Notes: generated by a model from the sequence alone, not told the origin. Positions 43,734 to 52,556 are shown, numbered from the stretch's first letter. The stretch is DNA of 64,000 bases from F23-B02 sp963650165 (GCA_963650165.1 CAVJKX010000006.1:43626-107625), one strand, 5' to 3'. Numbers and translations are program-made.

Positions 43734-43749
43734 TCGTGTATAAGAAATG

Positions 43750-43788
43750 AAAATATCCGGCAGGCGAGCATCTGCCGGATATTTTTGC
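43750..43788. terminator. Bidirectional terminator before the Cthe_2159-type gene end
   Basis: ATATCCGGCAG, 8-nt loop, CTGCCGGATATTTTT, mainly serving the minus-strand gene at 43789-45282. Confidence 0.8.
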
Positions 43789-45282
43789 TTACTGCGGCTT
43801 TGCGGGAGGATCGCCGCCGGGCTGCTGACCGCCGCCCTGTCCCTGACCGTCGGGAGGCTGCATATCACCGCCGCCTGCGCCGCCGGGCGCCTGACTGCCG
43901 CCGGGCTGCATATCACCGCCGCCCATGCCGCCCATGCCGCCGGTGCTGGCTGTACCGGTCAGTGCCGCCGCGCTTCCGACGCTGTCGGAGCCTGCGTACA
44001 GGCTGTAGCTTGAGTCGGCGCTGAGAGCTGCCGAGGAGAAGAACACATAGACTGCGTCGCAGTCTGCGGCTCCGCCGTAGAGCTCGTTTCCGCTCTCGTC
44101 CTTTATGCTTATGACGTCGCCCTTGGAGATGAGCGAGCTTCCGCCGCCCATGCCGCCGGTCGAACCGTAGGTAACATAGGCCTGCTCTGCGCTGATACTC
44201 AGACCGTTTCCGCTCGAGCCGCCGGCCGCGAGCACCGTGCCGCCCGTGACGGACAGGGTGCCGTCCGCGTCAAGGGGCTGGTTGTCGGCGCGGTTTGCGG
44301 TCCATACGACGACCGTGCCGCCGGAGATGTTCAGATCACCGTTGGAGTCGAAGCCGTCGCCGTCGCTTGCATAGGCGTTTATCGTGCCGCCGGAGATATT
44401 GATGACGAAATTGACGCCCGTCAGGTCGGAGTTTGCCGCGTTCAGGCAGTCGTCGGATGAGAGAATGGATATATCGCCGGAGAGAACGTTGAGCTCGGCT
44501 GCCTCCAGTCCCTCATAGCACTCGGTGATGTTTATCGTCGGGCCGTCCGTGCCCTCTGCGCCGACGTTCAGAACGAGGTCGCAGTGCACCGCATCGTCCG
44601 CGGCGGAGATGTTCAGCGTGCCGCTTTCGATGTTCAGAAGCTGCTCCGCGTTTATGGCGTCGTTCACGGGAGCCGAGATGTTGAGCGTGAGCTCCTTTAC
44701 GGTGAGGGAGGCCTCGCCCTCCTCGTCGGTGGTCGCGCCGGACTTGATGCCGTTTTTGCCGTTTGCCGTGATGTTCAGAGTGCCGCCGCCGCAGAGTGTG
44801 ACCTGCGAGCCGTCCTTACATTTAATAACGGCGTTTTCCGCGTTTTCGTTGTCGGCATATTCGTCGTCGTTGTTCTTTTCGCTGTCGCTCAGGGAGTTTT
44901 CGGAGCCCTCGGCGGCAAGGATCGTGACCTCGGTGGACTTGTTGCAGGAAATGGGCGCCGTGTCCGAGCTTTCAAGCTCAAGCCCGTCGAGGATGAGCGT
45001 AACGCCCGTCGTGCCCTTTTTCACTTCAACGCTGCCGTCGGAGCAGCTGCCCGTGAGCAGATATGTGCCGGAGCTTTCAATTTTAAGGTGTGTGCCTTCT
45101 ATTTCATACCCCGTGCTTTCGCCGTCGGCGCTTATTGCGCTGTCCGTAAAGGTAAATGACGTGTCTGCGGAATAGCTTTCCGTGCCGGTCTGGGCTTTTG
45201 TGCCGTCCTGCGTTGAGCACGCCGCCAGCGACAGGATCATCGCTGCGGCCAGCAGGAGGGCTGTAAGTTTTTTGATGTTCAT
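43789..45282 (-). CDS. Cthe_2159-type carbohydrate-binding-domain lipoprotein
   Basis: 497 aa. Lipobox LAAC (Cys ~22). A long right-handed beta-helix-like region (about 60-400) of repeated strands (LNISGGTVVVWTANRADNQP, GINFVINISGGTINAY-like) matches the domain first described in Cthe_2159. The C-terminus is a Gly/Met/Pro/Gln-rich low-complexity tail (GGMGGMGGGDMQPGG). Such proteins commonly neighbour VTC and DUF4956 genes, as here across a divergent promoter. Probably a surface polysaccharide-binding protein. Confidence 0.88.
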   Translation of the reverse strand: MNIKKLTALLLAAAMILSLAACSTQDGTKAQTGTESYSADTSFTFTDSAISADGESTGYEIEGTHLKIESSGTYLLTGSCSDGSVEVKKGTTGVTLILDGLELESSDTAPISCNKSTEVTILAAEGSENSLSDSEKNNDDEYADNENAENAVIKCKDGSQVTLCGGGTLNITANGKNGIKSGATTDEEGEASLTVKELTLNISAPVNDAINAEQLLNIESGTLNISAADDAVHCDLVLNVGAEGTDGPTINITECYEGLEAAELNVLSGDISILSSDDCLNAANSDLTGVNFVINISGGTINAYASDGDGFDSNGDLNISGGTVVVWTANRADNQPLDADGTLSVTGGTVLAAGGSSGNGLSISAEQAYVTYGSTGGMGGGSSLISKGDVISIKDESGNELYGGAADCDAVYVFFSSAALSADSSYSLYAGSDSVGSAAALTGTASTGGMGGMGGGDMQPGGSQAPGGAGGGDMQPPDGQGQGGGQQPGGDPPAKPQ

Positions 45283-45314
45283 ATCAAATGACCTCCTTCA
45301 TTTCGGATGAGCCC

Positions 45315-45396
45315 ATTGTAAAGCCGTGACCTAAAACCTACTTAAAGAAATATTCTCAATTTTCTTTAGGTAAATTTTAAGCAAGGGGATTATCAT
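45315..45396. promoter_or_regulatory. Divergent promoter with mirror-image OmpR-type direct repeats
   Basis: Minus strand: CTTTAAG-TAGG-TTTTAGG (45347-45330), then 9 nt, then -10 TACAAT (45320-45315). Plus strand: CTTTAGG-TAAA-TTTTAAG (45364-45381), 9 nt, -10 TATCAT (45391-45396). Both pairs have the 11-bp period of OmpR-family sites and the same distance to the -10 box. The regulator at 46857-47531 is the natural candidate to bind both. Confidence 0.75.
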
Positions 45397-45420
45397 GGCC
45401 TCGTAAAGGAGGTTTGCACA

Positions 45421-46149
45421 ATGTCAGAAAACATCCAGTGCTGCTTTAAGCGCTACGAAAAGAAGTACCGCCTGACGCGCGGGCAGCAGCATATCATATT
45501 AAACGGTATACGCGATCACATGCAGGCCGACAAATTCGGACAGTATACGATCTGCAACATATATTATGACACCGACGATTGGCAGCTTATCAGGGCATCG
45601 ATAGAAAAGCCGGTTTATAAGGAAAAGCTCCGCGTGCGCAGCTACGGCGTGCCGGACGATAAGGGCAAGGTGTTCGTAGAGCTTAAAAAGAAGTACGACG
45701 GCGTCGTATACAAGCGCAGGATAACGGCGGCACCGGAAACGGCAGCAGCGTTTTTAAACGGCGCTGCGGACGGTGAAAGCTTCGGCCAGATAGGCCGTGA
45801 GATCGAGTGGTTCCAGTCGTTTTACAAAACCGCGCCCAAGGTGTTTATCGGCTACGACCGCCTGGCCTTTGCGGGCACAGAGCAGCCCGAGCTGCGCATC
45901 ACCTTCGACACAGGCCTGCGCTTCCGCACCGACGAGCTCGACCTCAGACTCGGCGATCACGGAGCGCTCATCCTGCCGCGCGACGAGGTGCTCATGGAGG
46001 TGAAGATCCCCGGCACATGTCCGCTGTGGCTCAGCGAGCTTCTGTCCGAAGCCGGGGCCTTCCCGACCTCGTTTTCGAAGATCGGCTGGTGCTATAAAAA
46101 CAATATTCTCAAACAAACGGTAAAAAAGGAGGAGCTCAACTGTGCTTGA
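45421..46149 (+). CDS. VTC-domain polyphosphate polymerase-like protein
   Basis: 242 aa, SD AAAGGAGGT. VTC catalytic-tunnel motifs: RYEKKYRLT, NIYYDTDDWQLIRAS, YKEKLRVRSYG, VFVELKKKYDGVVYKRR, and LMEVKIPGTCP near the end. In yeast this fold makes polyphosphate from ATP; bacterial stand-alone versions are poorly understood. First gene of the operon VTC-DUF4956-RR-HK. Confidence 0.93.
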   Translation: MSENIQCCFKRYEKKYRLTRGQQHIILNGIRDHMQADKFGQYTICNIYYDTDDWQLIRASIEKPVYKEKLRVRSYGVPDDKGKVFVELKKKYDGVVYKRRITAAPETAAAFLNGAADGESFGQIGREIEWFQSFYKTAPKVFIGYDRLAFAGTEQPELRITFDTGLRFRTDELDLRLGDHGALILPRDEVLMEVKIPGTCPLWLSELLSEAGAFPTSFSKIGWCYKNNILKQTVKKEELNCA

Positions 46150-46804
46150 ATCAATAATATCCACCCAGCTGACTCTGTCGGCCTTCCTGATATGCACTCT
46201 TACATCCATCGTACTCGGCCTCGGCATCGCCTTTGTCGGAATGTATCGCTCGCGCTCGACTCAGAGCTTTGCCGTCGCCCTGGCGATACTGCCGGTGGTC
46301 GTTCAGCTCGTAATCATGCTCGTTAACGGCAATATAGGAGCCGGTGTCGCCGTCGCGGGCGCGTTCAGCCTCGTAAGGTTCCGCTCCGTTCCGGGCACGG
46401 CGCGCGAGATAGGCGTCCTGTTCATGGCAATGGCCATCGGCCTTGCTGACGGCATGGGCTATGTCGTCCTTGCGGCGATATCCTTCGTGATAATATCCGC
46501 AGTTATTCTTATTCTGACCGTGTCCGGCTTCGGCAAAGCGCCCGCATCCGAGCGCAGCCTCAAGATAACCATTCCCGAAAACCTCGACTATGAGGGACTT
46601 TTCGACGACGTTTTCGAAAAATACGCAAGGTCATACAGCCTTGAGAAGGTCAAGACCTCGAACATGGGCACACTCTACGAGCTTCAGTACAGTATCGTTC
46701 TCAAGGGCGACAGCGTGCCCAAGCAGTTTCTCGACGAGCTGCGCTGCCGCAACGGAAACCTGAACATAGCGTGCAGCCGCGAAATAGCAAAGGAAGCGCT
46801 GTAA
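46142..46804 (+). CDS. DUF4956 membrane protein
   Basis: 220 aa from GTG at 46142, overlapping the VTC gene by 8 nt. Four TM helices with GAGVAVAGAFSLVRFRSVPG and TAREIGVLFMAMAIGLADGMG between them, then a cytoplasmic ferredoxin-like domain of about 90 residues. Constant genetic partner of VTC-domain proteins; likely forms the membrane part of the same complex. Confidence 0.92.
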   Translation: MLESIISTQLTLSAFLICTLTSIVLGLGIAFVGMYRSRSTQSFAVALAILPVVVQLVIMLVNGNIGAGVAVAGAFSLVRFRSVPGTAREIGVLFMAMAIGLADGMGYVVLAAISFVIISAVILILTVSGFGKAPASERSLKITIPENLDYEGLFDDVFEKYARSYSLEKVKTSNMGTLYELQYSIVLKGDSVPKQFLDELRCRNGNLNIACSREIAKEAL

Positions 46805-46856
46805 TGCTTGACTTTTTCAAGGCCCGGTATTTATAATCTGCTCAGAGGTGATAAGG

Positions 46857-47531
46857 ATGAAGCTGCTGATAGCCGAGGATGAGCTCGATCTTGCCGAGGC
46901 GCTGACGGTTTTCTTTGAAAAAAACCACTTCACGGTCGATGCCGTGCACAACGGCTTTGACGCATATGAATATGCCCTGACGGGCGGCTATGACGCCGTG
47001 ATACTGGACGTAATGATGCCTAAGATGAACGGCATCCAGGTGCTCGAGCGCCTGCGCGCCGAGGGCGTGAACACGCCCATAATGATGCTGACGGCCAGAG
47101 GGCAGAAAAACGACCGCATCACGGGCTTCAATGCCGGAGCGGACGACTATCTGCCCAAGCCCTTCGACCCGGACGAGCTTTTAAGCCGCGTTCGCGCCAT
47201 CCTGCGCCGCAGCTCGGCCTATGTGCCGACGGAGCTCAGCTTCGGCGACCTCACGCTCAGCCCCTCTACGGGCGAGATGAGATGCGGCGGCAGCTCCGTT
47301 CGCCTCGGCGGGCGCGAGTTTCAGGTAATGGAGCTCTTCATGCGCTCACCGCGGCAGGTGTTTTCGGCGGAGCGCATCATGGAAAAGGTATGGGGCTGGG
47401 ATAACGAGGCGGAGATAAACGTTGTGTGGGTGAACATATCGAATCTGCGCAAAAAGCTCAGGGCCATCGGCTCGAATGCGGAGCTGCGCGCAAACCGCGG
47501 CCTCGGCTATGTGCTGGAGGACGGGCAATGA
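46857..47531 (+). CDS. OmpR-family response regulator
   Basis: 224 aa from ATG at 46857 (SD GAGGTGATAAGG). Normal receiver: AEDELD, phospho-Asp in VILDVMMPK (~residue 51), Thr in MMLTARG, Lys in YLPKPFD. Winged-helix output domain to RGLGYVLEDGQ. Stop and kinase start overlap (ATGA). Presumed regulator of its own operon and of the divergent Cthe_2159-type gene. Confidence 0.95.
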   Translation: MKLLIAEDELDLAEALTVFFEKNHFTVDAVHNGFDAYEYALTGGYDAVILDVMMPKMNGIQVLERLRAEGVNTPIMMLTARGQKNDRITGFNAGADDYLPKPFDPDELLSRVRAILRRSSAYVPTELSFGDLTLSPSTGEMRCGGSSVRLGGREFQVMELFMRSPRQVFSAERIMEKVWGWDNEAEINVVWVNISNLRKKLRAIGSNAELRANRGLGYVLEDGQ

Positions 47532-48805
47532 TAAACAGACTGCGCAATAAATTCATCCGCATAGCCATGCTCTCCGTCGCGGCGGTCATGCTGCTGCTGA
47601 CGCTGATAGTGAATGTCGCCTATTACATTTCCACCGACTCCGACCTGCGCGACACACTCACGCTCATATACGAAAATCAGGGCACGATACCGACATCGGA
47701 TCGTGCCCCGTCGGACGTTCAGCCCGATGCTCCGCCCGACGGCCAGACGCCGCCGGACAATAACGGCGCAGAGGGCGAAAAGCGCGGCCCCTTCACGCCG
47801 GAGACCCCGTTTTCCACGCGCTATTTCGTCCTGCGCTACGACGATGACGGCGAGCTTCAGGAGGCGGCGCTCGATAATATCGCCTCCGTGAGCGAGGACG
47901 ATCTTGCCCAGTACCTTTCCGCCGCACTGAAAAACGGCGCGGGCTACGGCCGGATCGGCGATTATCGCTTTTTTGTCGCCCATACGGGCGACGGGCGCAA
48001 TATGGCGATATTTCTCAACTGCTATCAGGAGCTGAGAGCCGAAAAAACGGTGCTCGTGTGGTCGCTCGTCGCGGATGCCGCGTGCATTCTGCTCGTGCTG
48101 CTGCTTGTCGTTATGCTCTCGCGCCGCGCGATAGACCCCGTTGTCCGCAGTGCCGAGCAGCAGAAGCAGTTCATAACCGACGCAAGCCACGAGCTCAAAA
48201 CGCCCATTACCGTCATTGCAACGAGCCTGAAGGTGCTCGAAATGGAAACAGGGAAGCAGAAGTGGATCGACAAGGCACAGGCGCAGACCGAAAAACTCAC
48301 CGAGCTCGTTAACTCCATGGTCACGCTCTCGCGCATGGACGAGGAGGAGTCGCCGCTCAAAACTGAGGAGTTCAATATCAGCGACTCCGTCGAGGAAACG
48401 GCGGGCTCGTTTGCCGATTTCGCGCTCTCCCGCGGGCATGAGCTCGATATTTCCGTTGCGCCGGGGATAATGTACCGCGGCGACGAGTACGCCGTGCGGC
48501 AGCTTGTGTCGATACTGCTCGATAACGCCATAAAATACGCCGCCGACGAAACGCCCATATCCGTTGAGCTGCGCTCTGCGCGAAAGGGCGTCGTGCTCAG
48601 GGCGGAGAACACCTGCGTCTCGCCGGAGAATATCGAGGCCGACAAGCTCTTTGACCGCTTCTACCGCGCAGACCCCTCGCGCAGCGAATCGGCCGGCTTC
48701 GGTATCGGGCTTTCCATAGCCCGCAGCATAGCCGAGGGTCACAGAGGAAGCATAAAAGCCGAGATAAACGGCGACAGGATAGTCTTCGAAGCGGAACTCA
48801 AATAA
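47528..48805 (+). CDS. Sensor histidine kinase
   Basis: 425 aa from ATG at 47528. Two TM helices (~13-33 and ~178-198) bracket an extracellular domain with a Pro/Asp-rich stretch. The H box is FITDASHELKTPITV, N box LLDNAIKYA, and G box GFGIGLSIARSIAEG. Forms a two-component pair with the preceding regulator. Confidence 0.95.
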   Translation: MINRLRNKFIRIAMLSVAAVMLLLTLIVNVAYYISTDSDLRDTLTLIYENQGTIPTSDRAPSDVQPDAPPDGQTPPDNNGAEGEKRGPFTPETPFSTRYFVLRYDDDGELQEAALDNIASVSEDDLAQYLSAALKNGAGYGRIGDYRFFVAHTGDGRNMAIFLNCYQELRAEKTVLVWSLVADAACILLVLLLVVMLSRRAIDPVVRSAEQQKQFITDASHELKTPITVIATSLKVLEMETGKQKWIDKAQAQTEKLTELVNSMVTLSRMDEEESPLKTEEFNISDSVEETAGSFADFALSRGHELDISVAPGIMYRGDEYAVRQLVSILLDNAIKYAADETPISVELRSARKGVVLRAENTCVSPENIEADKLFDRFYRADPSRSESAGFGIGLSIARSIAEGHRGSIKAEINGDRIVFEAELK

Positions 48806-48885
48806 AGAAATTGCACCGAAATGGCGGTGCAACATAGGGATAAACCGGTTTTGAGCGGATCTTTTCCGCCCATACTTCATAAAAA

Positions 48886-48915
48886 ATCTCGGTAATACAC
48901 AAAGTATTGCCGAGA
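48886..48915 (+). terminator. Terminator of the VTC/two-component operon
   Basis: ATCTCGGTAATAC, ACAAA, GTATTGCCGAGAT, then TTTG. A second stem without T-run, TTGCACCG/CGGTGCAA (48811-48832), lies just after the kinase stop. Confidence 0.8.
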
Positions 48916-48960
48916 TTTTGTTATTTTGCCTGAACGAAAAATATCTCGCTCAAAACTGCA

Positions 48961-49116
48961 TGCACCCTGTAAAATTGGATTTTGTTCTGTGGCGAGGCGA
49001 AAAGCGCAGGAATAATGGAGATATATTTCGAGCATTTTCAACGAAGCCACGGGGCAAAAGACTTTTTACAGGGCGGCTTATGCCTATGCTGCACCGCCCA
49101 AACGGTGCATTTTTTA
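48961..49116 (+). ncRNA. Structured RNA element of unknown class, ending in a terminator
   Basis: CCCTGTAAAA (48965-48974) pairs with TTTTACAGGG (49064-49073). Inside, the 14-nt strands 48980-48993 and 49046-49059 pair fully, including three G-U pairs that only work if the plus strand is transcribed. The 52-nt loop is AT-rich. The 3' end has TGCACCG/CGGTGCA (49090-49109) plus T7. GGGCGG at 49071-49076 can pair alternatively with CCGCCC at 49094-49099, breaking both the outer stem and the terminator. No plus-strand gene follows, so a free-standing RNA or an operon 3' UTR is more likely than a riboswitch. Not matched to a known class from memory. Confidence 0.6.
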
Positions 49117-49145
49117 TGTATAATATAAATAAAAATATAGATATT

Positions 49146-50045
49146 CTATATACTTTCCTTCCGACTGAAGGTCTTGCTGTCCATCACGAAACGGCGGAAG
49201 TTTTCGGCGCACGGAGGCATGAAAACACTGCCGTCGCTGACCATGAACAGGTTCCGCTCGTAAGCCGGAGAGTTTATCTGCAATATCCGGAGGTCGAGCT
49301 TCAGCAGCAGATCCATGTACGGCACGACAGCAATGCCGAAGCCCTGGGCGACCAGACCGGCGATGACCTGATCCTCATCGGTCTCGTACGCTATCTGCGG
49401 CTCGACGCCGATATCGGCGAACATCTGCTCAATGACTGCGCGTATGCCGGCGCTTTTTTCGAAAAATATCTGAGGATAGGGCGCGGTCTGTGCAAGCTCC
49501 ACGCTGTGCCCCGAGGCAAGCGGATGATCCTTCGGCACTATCAGAACGAGCTCCTGCCTCTGGACCGGTATCGCCGTCAGACCGAGCCTGCTCGGCGGCT
49601 CCGAGCAGAACACAAGGTCAAATTTCCGCGCGGCAAGCCCGTCGAGCAGGCTTTGACTGACTCCTGAGCGGAAGCTGAAGCGAACGTCTGCACCGTCCTG
49701 CGTCCGCAGAAATTCCGCCGCGAGCCTCGGAACGAATTCCACGCCGAGCGACCGCAGAAAGCCGAGGCGTATGAGCCCGTCGCCGCGTGCGCTGCGCCTG
49801 AGCGACTCGACCCCGGAGTCGAGCGTCGCAAGGCTGTGCTCGGCGCAGACCAGAAACTCCTCGCCGTAGCGAGTGAGCGTCGTTTTCCTGCCGCTTTTTT
49901 CAAACAGCGGAAGACCCAGCTCCTTTTCGAGCTGCGATATCGCATGGCTCAGGCTCGGCTGCGCGATGCACAGCTGCTCGGCAGCCTTTGTATATTGCTG
50001 CACCTTTGCGAGCGTGACAAAGTAGCGAAGATAAAATAAATTCAC
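49146..50045 (-). CDS. LysR-family transcriptional regulator
   Basis: 299 aa from GTG at 50045 (SD GGGAG). N-terminal HTH LFYLRYFVTLAKVQQYTKAA with AEQLCIAQPSLSHAISQLEK; C-terminal substrate-binding domain from about residue 90. Divergent from the YczE-like gene; a perfect LysR-type inverted repeat lies between them. Confidence 0.95.
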   Translation of the reverse strand: MNLFYLRYFVTLAKVQQYTKAAEQLCIAQPSLSHAISQLEKELGLPLFEKSGRKTTLTRYGEEFLVCAEHSLATLDSGVESLRRSARGDGLIRLGFLRSLGVEFVPRLAAEFLRTQDGADVRFSFRSGVSQSLLDGLAARKFDLVFCSEPPSRLGLTAIPVQRQELVLIVPKDHPLASGHSVELAQTAPYPQIFFEKSAGIRAVIEQMFADIGVEPQIAYETDEDQVIAGLVAQGFGIAVVPYMDLLLKLDLRILQINSPAYERNLFMVSDGSVFMPPCAENFRRFVMDSKTFSRKESI

Positions 50046-50079
50046 AATAACATCTCCCTGGGCTCTCAGTATAGCACAT

Positions 50080-50100
50080 AGTATAGTTATAATCTATACT
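50080..50100. promoter_or_regulatory. LysR-type operator between lysR and the YczE-like gene
   Basis: AGTATAG-N7-CTATACT, which includes the classical ATAG-N7-CTAT (T-N11-A) recognition pattern. A further direct AGTATAG lies 12 nt to the left. A TATAAT in the spacer (50088-50093) may be the rightward -10 box. Confidence 0.8.
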
Positions 50101-50200
50101 TTCCGACAAATTATTTATTTGCTAATGTGCGGAGAGAGTATTAAACTGCACTCTTTGTGAAGAGCCGCAGCTGCGGCTGCTTCCGAAGGAGGAAATTACA

Positions 50201-50899
50201 ATGGATGGAATTATGGACGAGGGCGAAAAAAAGACCCTCAGGGGCGAGGCGGCGCTGGCGCTGGCCGTTATAATAAACAGCTTCGGCGTTGTGCTGATGC
50301 TGTATTCCGGCTCCGGCATATCGGCGATATCGAGCGTGCCCTTCGCCTTTTCCGAGGTGCTGCCCGCATTTACGCTCGGAACGTGGACCTATATCTTTCA
50401 GGGGCTGCTGATCATGAGTCTGATGCTGATGCGCCGCCGCTTCGTGCCGGAGTATCTGTTCAGCTTCGTTGTCGGCTTCGTGTTCGGCGAAATGCTCGAC
50501 GTGCACGAAATGTGGATAAACGCACTGCCCGACGGCCTTGCGTGGCGCGTGCTTTATTTCATCGTGAGCTATCTGCTCATAAGCTTCGGCATCGCGCTTT
50601 CAAACCGCTGCCATCTGCCGATCATACCGACCGATCTCTTCCCGCGCGAGGTGTCGCATATAAGCGGCGCGGCTTACCCGAAGGTAAAGATATTCTTTGA
50701 CGTGAGCTGCCTTGCCGTAACGGGCGTTATGACCCTTGCGTTTCTGGGACATCTGGACGGCCTCGGCCTCGGAACGATCCTTGCCGCCTTCACCATGGGC
50801 AAGGCCGTGGGACTCATGGGTGACTGGCTCGACCGGCGATGCAGCTTCGTGGCCTTTCACATGGACAAGGCACCGGTACTTAGGCACAAAAGCGCATAA
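50201..50899 (+). CDS. YczE/DUF6198-type integral membrane protein
   Basis: 232 aa, SD AGGAGGAAA. Five to six TM helices; features such as SFGVVLMLYSGSGISAISSVP, the VGFVFGEMLD turn and NRCHLPIIPTDLF, and AAFTMGKAVGLMGDWLDR near the end, fit the YczE/YitT-like family of unknown function. Likely the target of the divergent LysR regulator. Confidence 0.8.
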   Translation: MDGIMDEGEKKTLRGEAALALAVIINSFGVVLMLYSGSGISAISSVPFAFSEVLPAFTLGTWTYIFQGLLIMSLMLMRRRFVPEYLFSFVVGFVFGEMLDVHEMWINALPDGLAWRVLYFIVSYLLISFGIALSNRCHLPIIPTDLFPREVSHISGAAYPKVKIFFDVSCLAVTGVMTLAFLGHLDGLGLGTILAAFTMGKAVGLMGDWLDRRCSFVAFHMDKAPVLRHKSA

Positions 50900-50901
50900 A
50901 A

Positions 50902-50938
50902 AAATTCCGCAGTTCATATTGAACTGCGGAATTATTAT
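50902..50938. terminator. Bidirectional terminator
   Basis: AATTCCGCAGTTCA, TAT, TGAACTGCGGAATT with A- and T-rich flanks, between the YczE-like gene and the convergent DUF4015 gene. Confidence 0.85.
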
Positions 50939-50945
50939 ATTCTCT

Positions 50946-52052
50946 TCACTCCATGAGCACCCAGCAGTCGGTGGAGGGGGCTGCCGGGCACATGGGAACG
51001 ACGCGCATTTTCGCGTCTCCCAGCTCGATGAAATCCGAGCAGCCGCTAACAAGGTCTGCCGCGGCCGAGCTCTCGGAGGTGCAGTAGACCCTGTCAAAGA
51101 CCTTGAACAGGATCTCTGCGCTCTGACCGGTTGAGCTGTCACCGCCGGCGCTGAGAGCTGCCGAACTTGTTATCTGCACGCTCATCTTCGCCGAGGCGCT
51201 GCGCATTGCGCGCGTGACGCTTATGCCGAAGCCCGAGACCGCCGTGAGGGGAGTGGGCTTTACCGCCGAGGACGAGGAGTAGGCAAACTCGACGCCGCTT
51301 ACATCCGGCAGGCGCATGCCCAGCAGCACGATCTCGTCGACGCCCATTTTCGACAGCTCGCTGCACAGTGAGCTTATATAGCTCTTTACCGTTGCGTTCG
51401 TCGGGTCGAGCCACGCGCCGCTCGAGTCGGAATAAGCCTGACCGTCGGTGGTCTTGAGCGCAAGCTGAGTGTAGCGCGAGGCGAGAGTGTTGTCCACAAA
51501 GCAGCACATGCGCACGGCAACGTACTTGCCCTGCTCCTTGAGCGAGGATACGATGGAGGCAAGATCGACCGAGCCCGTCGTGCCGTAGCCCTTGGCGATA
51601 TCCGCCTGCGACTCCCACACGAGCATGCCCGTGACGGTCTTGACGTCGAGCAGAACGCCCGTCGCGTCGGGGGCCTTGCTCAGATACGAGGCAACGCCCG
51701 AGGCCGTTACCGACGAGGCGGGAACATACACGAGCTTTACGGCGCTCAGATCCTCGCCCGCCGTGGCCTTGACGTTCGAGTAGTCGGCCTGACCGATCTC
51801 AAGCTGAGCCTCGACCGGCTCAAAGCTCTGGACGACTATCTCGCCGTCGTCGGTCTGCGCCGTCTGCCCGCTGCCGTCCTCGAGGAACGGTATCTCAAGG
51901 TGCAGGCCGGAGTTCGTGACCACTATATACTTTTGCAGTCCGTAGAAAAGCATGACCACAAAGGCAATGACGGCCAGGATGATTATCGTGGCTATCAGCG
52001 CCGGAGCGGTCTTTTTTCTTTTTCCGCGGTAAAACTCAGAGTTGTTTGCCAA
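50946..52052 (-). CDS. DUF4015-type putative glycoside hydrolase, membrane-anchored
   Basis: 368 aa from TTG at 52052 (SD GAGGA, inside the rpiB end). An N-terminal cytoplasmic stub with basic residues and one TM helix (~17-40), a linker, then a TIM-barrel-like domain with GVLLDVKTVTGMLVW, YVAVRMCCFVDNTLA, GAWLDPTNATVKSYISSLCS and GVDEIVLLGMRLP, as in DUF4015 glycosyl-hydrolase-like proteins. Substrate unknown. It begins 5 nt after the rpiB stop. Confidence 0.8.
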   Translation of the reverse strand: MANNSEFYRGKRKKTAPALIATIIILAVIAFVVMLFYGLQKYIVVTNSGLHLEIPFLEDGSGQTAQTDDGEIVVQSFEPVEAQLEIGQADYSNVKATAGEDLSAVKLVYVPASSVTASGVASYLSKAPDATGVLLDVKTVTGMLVWESQADIAKGYGTTGSVDLASIVSSLKEQGKYVAVRMCCFVDNTLASRYTQLALKTTDGQAYSDSSGAWLDPTNATVKSYISSLCSELSKMGVDEIVLLGMRLPDVSGVEFAYSSSSAVKPTPLTAVSGFGISVTRAMRSASAKMSVQITSSAALSAGGDSSTGQSAEILFKVFDRVYCTSESSAAADLVSGCSDFIELGDAKMRVVPMCPAAPSTDCWVLME

Positions 52053-52057
52053 TTTGA

Positions 52058-52486
52058 TCAGTCCTCGATCTGCTTGATGCGGCGGACGTGTCTCTCGTCG
52101 CCGGAGAAGGGGGTGTCAAGGAAGGTGTCGACTATCTTCAGCGCAAGGCCGGGGCCGACGACACGCGCACCCATCGCGAGAATGTTCGCATCGTTGTGCA
52201 GCCTTGTCATCTCGGCCGAGAAGCAGTCTCCGCACAGGGCGGCGCGTATGCCTCTGACCTTGTTTGCGGTGATGGATATGCCTATGCCCGTGCCGCAGAT
52301 AATTATGCCCTTTTCGCACTCACCGTCCGCGACCGCGTGGGCGACCGCCTTGCCGTAAACGGGATAGTCGCAGCTGTCCTCGCTGTAAGTGCCGTAGTCT
52401 TTGTGTTCGAGGCCGCGCGCGTCGAGGTGCTTCATGACCTCCTGCTTGAGCGCCCAGCCGCCGTGATCAGAACCTAATGCGATCAT
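52058..52486 (-). CDS. rpiB: Ribose-5-phosphate isomerase B
   Basis: 142 aa, SD GGAGG. Substrate and catalytic motifs: ALGSDHGGWALK, the phosphate loop GIIICGTGIGISI, and AALCGDCFSAEMTRLHNDAN with the catalytic Cys. Interconverts ribulose 5-phosphate and ribose 5-phosphate. In an operon with the DUF4015 gene. Confidence 0.96.
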   Translation of the reverse strand: MIALGSDHGGWALKQEVMKHLDARGLEHKDYGTYSEDSCDYPVYGKAVAHAVADGECEKGIIICGTGIGISITANKVRGIRAALCGDCFSAEMTRLHNDANILAMGARVVGPGLALKIVDTFLDTPFSGDERHVRRIKQIED

Positions 52487-52556
52487 ATCTTTGATCCTCC
52501 GAAATAATATTACATTTTATTATCTCACTAAAACCGTATAATTACAAGAAAAATTC

